From Halichondria panicea (taxonomy: Eukaryota; Porifera; Demospongiae; Suberitida; Halichondriidae): a stretch of 64,000 nucleotides of DNA. Both the position numbers and the translations under genes were made by a program. Shown in pieces: positions 1 to 10,760 of this stretch (position 1 is its first letter; each line of letters starts with the position of its first letter). The stretch is taken from positions 5,619,963 to 5,683,962 of the forward strand of contig NC_087382.1 of assembly GCF_963675165.1 (NCBI RefSeq). Direction: 5' to 3'. The notes under the pieces are model-generated. The model worked only from the letters and a program-made list of their open reading frames with translations. It was not told the DNA's origin and made no database searches.

Positions 1-3000
1 GAGTAGGAAAAACCACACTCAGTAGGAAGATATGCATTGATTGGGCACAAGGGAAGCTCCTTAAGGACCATCACATTGTTATCCTCAAACCACTAAGGGA
101 ACTAAACGGTCACACAGCTGTCTCACTCACTGACATACTAAAAGCTGACGACCCTAGACTAAGGAAGCAAATCGTAAAGTACATACAGGAGACATCAGGT
201 TTGGGAGTCATGTTCATCTTTGACGGATTTGACGAGCTAAGCAGTGAGCAACAACGATCTGATAAGGAGACAATTTTCTGGGAAATTATTCGAGGAAATT
301 GCTTACACAACTGTTCCGTGCTGGTTACATCACGCTCATACGCCTCACGCCCACTAGAAAATATCAATCGTGTCAATCGACATGTTGAAGTGTTAGGCTT
401 TAAAAGAAAGGACATTGAACGTTGTATTAAAGAGAACATTACAGTCAAGGAAAAATCAGAGAAGCTAATACAGATGTTGAAGGACAGATTGGATATTGTC
501 TCCCTATGCTATATACCTCTAAACTGTAGGATTGTATTGTATGTCTACCAGCAACAAGGTACTTTACCCGACACACTCACACAACTCTATGAGGTATTCA
601 TTCTGTACACAGTCAAACATTACAAACCTGACATAAATGAAATACAATATGCAAATAATATTGAGGATTTTCCCGCTACAATAATCGATTGTCTAGACTC
701 GTTATGTGAGTTAGCATACACAGGAATGACTCAAGACAAGTTAGTCTTCAAATATAAGGAAGTCACACAGGAATTTGATACACCAACATTATCTTTAGGA
801 CTACTAAACTTGATCGAGACTTTCAACAAAAAACAAACAAAGGCTTATTACTATCAGTTCCTTCATTTAACCATTCAAGAGTTTCTAGCTGCCAGACATC
901 TCGCACTAACAAAGAGCAACAAAGACAAACTAGAGTTTATTAAATCCAAATTTGGTGATGATAGATTTAGAATGACTTTACTCTTTCTCTCTGGATTGAC
1001 TCAACTTGATTTTCTTCCCATTGAACAAACCTTCCCAGATCCGAAATCAATAGACACTGGTGGGGAACATAAATACAAAACCCAAACCAGATCTCTGCGA
1101 AAACAAGACAGATCTCAATTCTTATTCCTAGCTCATCTTCTATACGAAAGCTGTCAAACAACATACAACTGGCTCTTGCCCTGTCTGGTGACCAATTCAC
1201 TCAACTTGTCAGGGCAAAGTCTCTCACAGTTCGACTGCCTTCTCTTGGCCAACTTTCTCGCCCTAACTTCCAAAGATCACGTGTGGGATGAGATAAAGTT
1301 GTCTAAATGCAGTCTTAGTACTGAGAAAATTGAACTATTACTATCTAAGAAACATTCCGAAAGAGACATTTCAGTACTGTGCCTAACCAAACAACTAGAT
1401 ATCTGTTCAGATGCTCGAATTTCCCAAACTTCATTTTCATTACTTTTTGAAAAAGATTCAAAACTGGAAAATGTTTACGCTCCATGTTTGAAGTTTGAAG
1501 AAAAAGTATGCTGCATATCTCCTTTAGGTGAAGCATTACTACGAACACAAAGCTTACAGGAATTAAAAATGGGATCTGATAGACAAAGAATACGGACCGA
1601 TGTGATAACAAAAAGTGAACTATGGATTTCAGAAACACAGATATGTTCGGGCATGATTCAAAAATTGTTTGAATTCATTCAGCTGGAAAAAGTAAAGATA
1701 ATCGCATTATGTAATCCAGACGGGTTTGAGGACTGTTCGCAATGTGCTAGCTCTGGAAGTGACGCTTGGGAGAGTTTATGCTATGTCATCAAAAATAGTA
1801 AGAAAATAAAACTCATTAAAATTAACAAGAGCCAATTCAATGCACATGATATTTCATCACTTATGGCAGCTTTGCAAAACAAGAGAAACCTACAAACTTT
1901 ACAAATACCTGGAAGTAAAATAAGCCACGAGGGTCTAATACACTTCCGAAATAACATGCCAGTGAATGTACTTGCTCATATTGGCTCATTTAACTACCAA
2001 ACGAATTTGACAACATTAATACACAAAGACAAGTATGTTTGTGTAAGCATCGGGCCGTTACCTCACGACATTAAGTTTTATGACGATAATGACGTCATGC
2101 ATCTTGCTCAATCAACGGATCTATTTACACCCTTGCTGGAAGGGGATTTGCCACCGGAACTACATGGAGTGACTGTCAGCACTAAATCATTCATGTCTAA
2201 GGCTTTACTCAGGTCAGTAGGAAATAGCAAAATCGTAACTAGTTTGACAGTAGCTAATCTTTTTGATGAACAATTCACAAAATTTGCTGGGGACTTTCGA
2301 GATAAGCTTAAAGAAACAAAAAGTTTACAAACCCTAAAACTTGACTTATGCGGACTAAACGACACTTCAATTAAACATTTGGAGGATGGACTCTCACTCA
2401 ATGAAGCTGTGGCACTGAAGTTAGATTATGAATACACGCTGAATAATGCACTTAAAGTGAGGTCGCAAAATCTTCATGAGCTTAATGTAGAAGTATGTAT
2501 TCTGAGCGAAGAAGATATGAGGCAACTTTTAGAGATAGTCACAAAATGCAAGCAGCTACAAGTATTAAAAGTATGCTTAGAAGACAATTCAGAGTCTTTC
2601 TTTCATGCTCTATCAGATAATCAAAACCTGAGAGAACTCAGTATCCACACTACTAGTAAGATGTCAGTATTGCTGTTTCAAACACTCCCATCAACCTCCA
2701 TCACCACTTTAGATTTCGCAGTTTTGAAAGAAGTACTTGGAAATGAGGGATCTTTAGCGTTTAAGGAGTTCATTCATCGAAATAAAGTGCTAACTGTTTT
2801 GAGAGTTAACAGATGTGGTCTAACAAATGAAGCATTCAGGGGAATCACTTTTACACACGAATCTCCTTTGAGAGAACTTTATTTCGGATTATATATTAGT
2901 GTTGACAAAGGTTGGGCAGAACTTTTCAATGCTCTTTGTTCATCACGCATCACCACACTAGACATCAGTGGTAATAAATTGTATGGAGAGGAATGTTGCA

Positions 3001-3479
3001 CAGCTTTGAATTGTCTACTCTTAAAAAACGAAACATTAATCGTTCTAAGAATTAGTCAGCTTTGCAATAATGAAATGGTTCGTTGTATTGCTGATGCTTT
3101 GTCACAAAATTGCTCGTTGGGGGAACTAAAAATTGGCACATACGGTTTAAGCATTCAGGGATGGATAAAATTGTTTGAAAGTTTATATAAAAATACAAGG
3201 TTAGAAACACTACACTGTATTAATACACAACGCAAGAAAAAAAAGAACTTAAAGATCGCTAAATCTTTGTGTGAAATGCTAAAACACAACCGAGACCTTC
3301 AAAACCTAAACATTGACGATGAATTGATTGAGTGCAATTTAAAAGAATTTGCAATAGCGTACATTCAGAGAAAACCTGTCCTAAATTTAACTGTTAGAAA
3401 GTTACAAGAACAACTAGAGAACGAGATCGAGGAACTTGAATATACTGATAAGGAGTACAACATTCAGAACAGCGTCTGA
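1..3479 (+). CDS. NACHT-LRR receptor (NLR), 5' end outside window
   Basis: The reading frame is open from base 3, so the gene starts upstream of the window. The first visible residues are the second half of a P-loop (GVGKTT). The Walker B motif FIFDGFDEL follows at about 210-240. NACHT helical regions run to about nt 1000 and a ribonuclease-inhibitor-type leucine-rich region (repeats of LxxLxL with N/C) from about 1250 to 3400. About 1158 residues are visible. Family knowledge: NACHT ATPases oligomerise on ligand sensing and pass the signal through N-terminal Death-fold domains; that part is missing here but present in the two paralogues at 6721 and 20730. The C-terminal end (RKLQEQLENEIEELEYTDKE) is acidic and helical, and longer than that of the paralogue ending at 13716. 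Called a working gene because it has no stop or frameshift in 3.4 kb. Confidence 0.9.
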   Translation, partial: VGKTTLSRKICIDWAQGKLLKDHHIVILKPLRELNGHTAVSLTDILKADDPRLRKQIVKYIQETSGLGVMFIFDGFDELSSEQQRSDKETIFWEIIRGNCLHNCSVLVTSRSYASRPLENINRVNRHVEVLGFKRKDIERCIKENITVKEKSEKLIQMLKDRLDIVSLCYIPLNCRIVLYVYQQQGTLPDTLTQLYEVFILYTVKHYKPDINEIQYANNIEDFPATIIDCLDSLCELAYTGMTQDKLVFKYKEVTQEFDTPTLSLGLLNLIETFNKKQTKAYYYQFLHLTIQEFLAARHLALTKSNKDKLEFIKSKFGDDRFRMTLLFLSGLTQLDFLPIEQTFPDPKSIDTGGEHKYKTQTRSLRKQDRSQFLFLAHLLYESCQTTYNWLLPCLVTNSLNLSGQSLSQFDCLLLANFLALTSKDHVWDEIKLSKCSLSTEKIELLLSKKHSERDISVLCLTKQLDICSDARISQTSFSLLFEKDSKLENVYAPCLKFEEKVCCISPLGEALLRTQSLQELKMGSDRQRIRTDVITKSELWISETQICSGMIQKLFEFIQLEKVKIIALCNPDGFEDCSQCASSGSDAWESLCYVIKNSKKIKLIKINKSQFNAHDISSLMAALQNKRNLQTLQIPGSKISHEGLIHFRNNMPVNVLAHIGSFNYQTNLTTLIHKDKYVCVSIGPLPHDIKFYDDNDVMHLAQSTDLFTPLLEGDLPPELHGVTVSTKSFMSKALLRSVGNSKIVTSLTVANLFDEQFTKFAGDFRDKLKETKSLQTLKLDLCGLNDTSIKHLEDGLSLNEAVALKLDYEYTLNNALKVRSQNLHELNVEVCILSEEDMRQLLEIVTKCKQLQVLKVCLEDNSESFFHALSDNQNLRELSIHTTSKMSVLLFQTLPSTSITTLDFAVLKEVLGNEGSLAFKEFIHRNKVLTVLRVNRCGLTNEAFRGITFTHESPLRELYFGLYISVDKGWAELFNALCSSRITTLDISGNKLYGEECCTALNCLLLKNETLIVLRISQLCNNEMVRCIADALSQNCSLGELKIGTYGLSIQGWIKLFESLYKNTRLETLHCINTQRKKKKNLKIAKSLCEMLKHNRDLQNLNIDDELIECNLKEFAIAYIQRKPVLNLTVRKLQEQLENEIEELEYTDKEYNIQNSV

Positions 3480-4925
3480 TACTCAGCCACCATGCACTTA
3501 AACACACACTGTCCAGTGTCCACCCTCTTATAATACTAAACTGAACAAGAACTAAACAGCTGCTTTTTGTATGTACATGTATAAATATGCACCCTCATTA
3601 TTTTTACAAGAACATCGTATGTACAGTATTAATTTTCTGTGTAAATTTCTGTCACAAAACAGATTGAAAGTGCAATTTTATAGGATCGATTCACATGAAG
3701 ATTGACACATAAGTCATGTGATGTGCTACATCAGTGTCAGGTACAAGCTCAACAACAGGTTGGCGTGGGGATGAGGCTATAATTATAATCAGGTGCAACC
3801 ATACAATAACATGATAAATAACTGATGGGGTACTATACACTACACAATAAACTGTGTGCTATAGCTCTCGTTAACTACGCATACCAAATATTTAATTACC
3901 CAAGGGTCCATAATAAAGAGAGAGAGAGTGATCAAACGTAGCATATCCATGAAATATTTGGACAGTAACGTGACTTCCTGCCTGATCAATAAGGTGCTGA
4001 TGCCTCGGTGGAGGTGCCAAAGCTACATAAAAGATACTAATAGCTTTTATACACACGGCATATCACACATTATAATTATCATGCATGTTGCATTGATTAA
4101 TTTTGCTGTGTGCAGGAAGAATCCAGAATCGCAGGGAAACACTCAAATCAGAAGTCCAGAATCTCGAAGAGTGGGTAATAATCGACCAAGATTGTTGTTA
4201 AAAACGATTGATGCCAAACTGGCGTTTAGTGCAGAGCCTGCTAATTACTAACTAGATCTAGAGTAGCAACACTCTATGGACAAGTTTTGCTACAGTACAC
4301 ACTCTTCTGAAAAGGCATTCCAAGTAAGCTAAACTAGGCATCACTCGAGAACAAGCATTATTTTGCAAATCCACGAATTAAAATCCAAGTAAACGACTAG
4401 AAGCCTATAGAAACTCTTACTTGCACTTGATTGATCCTTGAGCAGCTGTAGCAGTCTACACAGACACACACAAACACACTACCATATATATTTCGCTTGC
4501 GCATGCGCACCGAGGCATAATTATAACTTATTATTATATGCAAGTTGGCCTCGAGTAGTGGCAGTATTGGTCAGATACTAGGCAGGAAGTCACGGTAACT
4601 TATGATTTACGGTTACGCAACGTTCGATATGAGAGCTCTTAGATATGAACTTTTGGCATACTCTATTGGACCTTACCGAGATGACAACGTTGAGATACTC
4701 AGTGGTGTGGGGAGGGGGTCACTGAGTAAAGGGAGTGGGCATTACCAGAGTGGGTGTGGCCAGGTTGAGAGAACGCCAAAACTGTAGGGGAGAGAAGAGA
4801 TCGGGTACACGTGAACATAGATACACGAGAACCTGACAATTACACATTATTACACAGCATGGTCACTGGCCATGGACTAGGGATATACACCACACATGCA
4901 TGCAGTCACTGACAGAGAAACCTCA

Positions 4926-5084
4926 TACCGTATAGCGGGAAATTTTCGCTATTAGGCTCCAGAGCCCTCAGCAGAAATGTTCGTGAGATCTAATTTTTAA
5001 ATTAAAAGTTTATCCCAGTTTTAATTTTGGCGGCTTCTGCAAAAACGCGAAATTTGCACCTCATGAAAATCCCGATGTACGGTA
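4926..5084. mobile_element. MITE-like element, TACCGTATAGCGGG termini
   Basis: The left end reads TACCGTATAGCGGGAAATTT. The right end, read in reverse, starts TACCGTACATCGGGATTTTC. The terminal inverted repeats are imperfect. The ends resemble those of the two longer elements at 15167 and 29702, but the interior is different, so this is probably a separate subfamily. No coding capacity. Confidence 0.65.
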
Positions 5085-5944
5085 ACACAACATTTATTTT
5101 TGATCATCAATTTCAAAAATCACAATTCATTTGGGTAAAAATCGTCATAATGCGCTTTGCAAGGGAAACAGTATAGTAATGAATCTCATTAGCATACCAA
5201 CTCCCCCTGGTCTTTAAAACATGTACAAGAGAGCATGATTATCAGGATTCTGATTAACATAGATTTGGTACCATCACATCTATATTACCATCAACAATGG
5301 TGGTACTGTTAAATGTTTTATTGCAAATTACAAAATTGGTACTATAATTAATGTATTTTGTATGACAAAATGATAGTTGCCAGAAAGCAAAGGTTATAGA
5401 TTGCAAAAAATGTGTGATTTGCAAAGGTTTTTCACTTATGAATACCATAGACGCTATAAAGATTATAGCAAGATATCTAATCGTAAAAGGCTATAATTGT
5501 CTAAGTGGTTTGCACAGCATTATAATTATGGTAGCTGTGGGATTGATTTCTCTATGAATATCATTATCATACAGCACTTGGAGTAGCGTATACACTGTAC
5601 ATATCCCTTGTGTGTTTGTCAGTTTGTACATGTACCACACTATATAACACACATGCATAGATAACAACTATCCAGAGAAACTATGTGTTCCTGTTAGTTA
5701 CTACATGCATGTACACACAACGCACTACTACCTCACGAGGTATTCACGACATGCCAGGGATTCTCATGTGACCATTGTTTTGTTTAAACGAGCATGCGTC
5801 AGATATCAATGCGCGATAGGACGCCGTGCATAGGTTGGGCCGGCTGACCACAAATTCAAACTAAAGTGATGACCCTTTCCCACGGTTGCGAACGACCTGG
5901 AAAGGATTATCCGTGGTCGCCCACGCGCGCCTCGGGTAATAATG

Positions 5945-6105
5945 TTTATTGTACAGTGTTAACCAGTTCACAGATCTCAAACACCAGCTCCTTGTTGTCT
6001 TGAGTAGACAACCTCTCAGCAGCCGGTGGGGGGTCTGAGATGCTGTGCACAAACACTTTATCAACCACACCTCCAACATTGTGAGCACCTTAATTGTGAC
6101 CATCA
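5945..6105 (-). pseudogene. Exon-like fragment shared with 15.6-15.7 kb
   Basis: On the minus strand, one frame encodes a peptide containing GVVDKVFVHSISDPPP, then AERLSTQDNKELVFEICELV. The copy near 15610-15740 keeps the same frame over GVVEKVCTQHLMTPP and AERLSINTNTQAVVFEMCEL. Frame conservation between the copies suggests both come from a coding exon. I do not recognise the protein. Flanking splice sites are not clear, and neither copy belongs to a gene model I can build. Confidence 0.4.
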
Positions 6106-6720
6106 CTGTTGGTTTGGTTTGACTAGTGTCAACATAATATTATAGTGATAGCATCCCCATGGGAGCAATAATAAATATTCTGCAGTCAGTAGATGCATGT
6201 AATTTGGTACCATTAACTGAAAAGCTGTAAAGGCAGAGCTATGGCATCCAGGTGAGCAGGCTCATAAATTACAAACAGACAAACGTCAAACAAACAAACA
6301 GACAAACCAACGGACTGGACTACTAGCTATTATACCCACTGGCCGCGGCACGACCTCAGGTATAACTACTCTAATGCACAAATCCTAAACAAGTCACGGG
6401 TTCAGTAAAATAATGTTGTCCAGTCATGTACTAACGATATTCACGATGTGCTAATGATACTCATTGACTCAAGTTACCTAAAACCATGGAGACAAAATAA
6501 ACACAGACTCTTAGTCTACATAATTATGTAGCCAATTTTATACCCGTGGCATAATTTATACTATTAGGCACTGTACAACATTAATCTAAACACAAGAATT
6601 CAAAGTCCAATTTACACAAAATGTAAGTGCCAGCTAATAAGACTTATAAGCAGTGTGAGTATTACTTGCTATTTTCTTACTACATATAATAGCTATTGCT
6701 TGAGGGAACACACGAACACT

Positions 6721-9700
6721 ATGGGTCTATCTCAATCGACACAAGGGGAACAAGAGAATGAACAGCCGCAAAAAGTGAGCAGTCACAGTCTGTCAGCTCA
6801 ACACACAAATACTTTACCACTAACCGTGAGTACTCCACACCCAATAAGAGAACAACATGTTAATGAAACGGTCTTTAGTACTCGATTTTTGGCTAATACT
6901 CGTTTACAACCAACTATCTGTATCCCGAAAATACAACTAGCTACCCAGTCAAATGTTTGTACTCATGGCTCTACTTTGAAAGGTGCAAATATTCCACAAG
7001 TTAAAAGAGTTCATCAGGATAGTAGCCTTAAAAGTTTGTTTGCTAGAACCAAGGATAAAATGGGCCAACCTAGCTCCACTTTGCCACGGAAAGGTGCTAA
7101 CATTCCACCAGCTAAAAAGGTTTGCCACAACAGCCCTAAACAGACATCTACTAGAAAAATGTGCCAACCAAGCTCTTTGCAAGATTCTAGTTGTGCAGGT
7201 ATTCCACTAGCCAGCCCTAAACGGGTGTCTACTAGAACCAGGGGCCAACCTCCTAGCTTCACTTTGAAAGGTGCAAATATTCCATCAGTTCAGGATAGAA
7301 GCCTTAAACGTTTCCTTACTAGAACCAGGGCAAAAAAGGGCCAACCTCAAGGTGCAGACACTTCACCAGCTAAAAGGGTTTGCCACAACAGCCCTAAACG
7401 GACATCTACTAGAAAAAGATGCCAACTAAGCTCCGCTTTGCAAGATTCTAGTTGTGCAGGTATTCCACTAGCCAGCCCTAAACGGGTATCTTCTAGAACC
7501 AGGGGCCAACCTCCTAGCTTCACTTTGAAAGGTGCAAATATTCTACGAGCTAAAAGAGTTCAGGATAGACGCCTCAAACATTTGCTTACTAGAACTAGGG
7601 CCAAAAAGGGCCAACCTCAAGGTGCAGACATTCCACCAACTAAAAGGGTTTCCCACAACAGCCCTAAACAGACACCTACTAGAAAAAGGTGCCGACCAAG
7701 CTCCGCTTCGCAAGATGCTAGTTGTACAGGTACACTAGCCAGCCCTAAACGGGTGTCTTCTAGAACCAGAGGCTCTACCTTGCAACGTGTTACCCCTAAA
7801 CAGTTGGCTGGTAGCTCACGTCAGTACGAGAGTGATTATAGTGATAGTACATTTATACAGCAGTATGACAGTGACAACTCACAGCAATCTGATGGTGACT
7901 GTAGCGAAACTGATGATGACACAAGACAACATCATTTGATAGCAAGTTCAAGTCAAACAAAACTAAATTTTAACCAAATACACGAAACACTTTTCGAAGT
8001 CCGTGCAAAATGGTACAACCTAGGCCTAGCCCTGGGCCTTGATACAGGTACCCTCAATAGCATAAAACTCTATAATAAAGAGGAATGTGAAGCTTGTTTG
8101 AGGGACGCCCTAACAAAACAAAAAGATACCACCAAATTGACTTGGACAAAAATTATAAAAGCTTTAAGAAATCTTACTGTTGGAGAGAACACCTTGGCAG
8201 ATAAATTGCAGCGAAAGTATGCACCAGAAAGTATGTCACAAAGTAGATCACAGTCTAGGAGTGGACCAACTCCAGAATGTGTTGTGAGGTACACCAGCTT
8301 CCTCAAAGACAAGTACAAACATATGTTACCATTTCCAGACGATTGGCCACCACCCTTGGAAAAGAAAACTTCATCAAAACTAGCTCTAATTGAGAAGAAA
8401 CAGCTCCATTTTCCTCAAGCTAAATACACACGATCCATCGAGTATGAGTACGCTACTGGAAATGTGGACAATATTACTGAGAGAAAGCAAGGGATTACAT
8501 TAGAGCAGATCTTCATGCAACTACCCGGTGATTCTAAAGAAACCTCACAACCAAATCAAAAATCAAAAAGGTACACTGTTGTAATGGACGGAGCGCCAGG
8601 AGTAGGTAAAACCACACTCAGCAGGAAGATATGCATTGATTGGGCACAAGGGAACTTTCTCAAGGACCATCACATTGTTATCCTTAAACCACTAAGGGAA
8701 TTAAGAGGTCACATAGCTGCCACATTTTCTGACTTATTCAACTCTGACGACTTTGAGCTAAATGAAAAAGAAAAAATCCTTAAGCACATAAAGAGCACGT
8801 TTGGTTCTGAAGTCATGTTCATCTTTGATGGATTTGACGAACTCAGCAGTAAGCAACGATCTGATAAGAATACTATTTTCTGGGAAATCATTCGAGGGAA
8901 TAAACTACACAACTGTTCTGTGCTGGTTACATCACGCTCATACGCCTCAGGCCCATTACAGGAAATCAACCGTGTCAATCGATATGTTGAAGTGTTAGGA
9001 TTCAAAAGAAACGATATTGAACATTGTATTAAACAGAACATTACAGACAAGGAAAAATCAAAGGAATTAATACAGATGTTGAAGGACAGATTGGATATTG
9101 TCTCCCTATGCTATATACCTCTAAACTGTACGATTGTATTGTATGTCTACCAGCAACAAGGTACTTTACCCGACACACTCACTCAACTCTATGAGGTATT
9201 CATTCTATACACAGTCAAACACCACATGACGACAATGTTTCAGCAAGAAGAACAAATAAGATGTGCAAATAATATCGAGGATTTTCCCGCTACAATAATC
9301 GAGCATCTAGACTCGTTGTGTGAGTTAGCATACACAGGAATGACTCAAGAGAAGCTAGTCTTCAATTATAAGGAAGTCATGATCAGACAAAAACTAGATA
9401 CAACATCATTATTATCTGTAGGGCTACTAAACTTAATCAAGACTTTCAATAAGGAACAAACAGAGGCTCATTACTATCAGTTCCTTCATTTAACCACTCA
9501 AGAGTTTCTAGCTGCCAGACATCTCGCACGAACAAAGAGCAACAAAGAAAAACAACAATTTATTACATCTAAAGTGCATGTAGAAAAATTTAGAATGACT
9601 TTACTCTTTCTCTCTGGATTGACTAAACTTAATTTTATTGCTGTTGAACAAGCCTTCCCAGCTCCGAAATCTATAGAAATAGGTGTGACGTATGAATACA

Positions 9701-10760
9701 AAACAACGGAGAGATCTCGATTCTTATTCTTAGCCCATTTTCTATACGAAAGCCAACAAACAACGTACAACTGGCTCTTGCCCTGTCTGGTGACCAATTC
9801 ACTCGACTTATCAGAGCACAGTCTTTCTCAATTCGACTGCCTTGTCTTAGCCAACTTTCTCACCCTAACTCCCAAAGATCACGTGTGGGATGAGATAAAC
9901 TTGTCCCAATGCAGTCTTACTATCGATAAAATTGAACTATTAGTGTCTAAGAAACATTTACAAAGAGACATTCCAGTACTGTGCCTAACTAAACGACTAG
10001 ATCTCAGTACCTTCGAAACTGCTCGAATTTCCCCAAATTCTTTCATAGCACTTTTCGGAAATGATTCCAAACTGGAAAACATTTACATTCCACATTTGAA
10101 GTTAGTGGAAAAAATATGCTGCCAGTCACTTTTAGGTGAAACATTGATACGAGCACAAAGCTTACAGGAACTAAAAATGGGATCTGCTACATCAGAATCA
10201 AGTTTCGACAGTGACATTACATGTACAAGTACATGCATAAGAAAAAGTGAAATACGGATTGATACAATGCAAATATGTTCGGGGGTAATTCAGAACTTTT
10301 TCAAGTCTGTTGAACCTAAAAAAGTAAGGACTATTGCATTATGTAAACCAGGCAGTTTTGAGAACTGTTCACAATGTAGTTCCTTAGGAAGTGACGCTTG
10401 GGAGAGTTTTTGCAATGTTATCAAAAATAGTGAGTATATACAACATCTTCAAATTAACAAGAACCACTTCCATGCACAAGATATCTTATCATTAATAGCA
10501 ACTTTTCAAAACAAGAGAAACCTACGTACATTACAATTCCCAGGAAGCAAAATAGACAACGAGGGTCTAATACACTTACGAAATAACTTGCCACTAAATG
10601 TGCGTGCTGAGATTTCCACATCTTATTTCTCAAATTTGACAATGTCTTTACGCAATGACAACCTCGTTTATTTTGACATTGAGCCACGTGTCGATACGTA
10701 TATATATAAGGACAACAATCACGCAGACAGTCTATGTGCGATTCTAACAATATTACCACT
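6721..10760 (+). CDS. Death-NACHT-LRR receptor (NLR), interrupted by LINE
   Basis: The ATG at 6721 is chosen because the paralogue at 20730 begins the same way (MGLSQSTQGEQENEQP against MDLSPPTQEEEKNEQP). In order: a Ser/Thr/Lys/Arg-rich N-terminus with 87-residue tandem repeats (residues about 80-350); an acidic Ser-rich linker; one Death domain (residues about 421-499, with KWYNLGLALGLD and LTWTKIIKALR); a conserved PFPDDWPPP segment; NACHT with P-loop GAPGVGKTT at about residue 624 and Walker B FIFDGFDEL at about 700; and the start of the LRR region. At about 10760 the sequence passes into a LINE without a stop, so the open frame continues to 12429 (1902 residues in all). The lost LRR part resumes at 12747. 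The receptor is therefore probably broken, or makes a NACHT-reverse transcriptase fusion. Confidence 0.88.
6970..7775 (+). repeat. Tandem 261-bp (87-residue) repeats in NLR N-terminus
   Basis: The phrase AGGGGCCAACCTCCTAGCTT recurs exactly 261 bp apart (7240 and 7501). Partial, more diverged units lie on both sides. Each unit encodes blocks such as TLKGANIP, LTRTRAKKGQPQGAD, HNSPKRTSTRKRC and ASPKRVSSRTRG. The encoded peptide is very basic and predicted to be disordered. The paralogue at 20730 has only a remnant of it, so the expansion is specific to this copy. Confidence 0.85.

Larger units (their letters stand above)
3480..6720. other. Intergenic stretch with duplicated 3' flank and MITE
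   Basis: No convincing gene. Bases 3555-3990 are clearly similar to 13740-14165, so the NLR 3' flank was copied with the gene. A MITE-like element lies at 4926-5084. A reverse-strand exon-like fragment at about 5945-6105 has a relative at about 15610-15740. A short GA run occurs near 3918. The rest is AT-rich spacer with many TATAATTATA motifs. Confidence 0.7.

Noticed and set aside
3928-4251. Open frame after the first NLR
   Set aside because: It lies in the duplicated 3' flank and is not conserved in the copy at 14.1 kb; no recognisable product.
6655-6720. Upstream extension of the second NLR frame
   Set aside because: It has no ATG at its start (GTG), and the conserved N-terminus shared with the gene at 20730 begins at the ATG at 6721.
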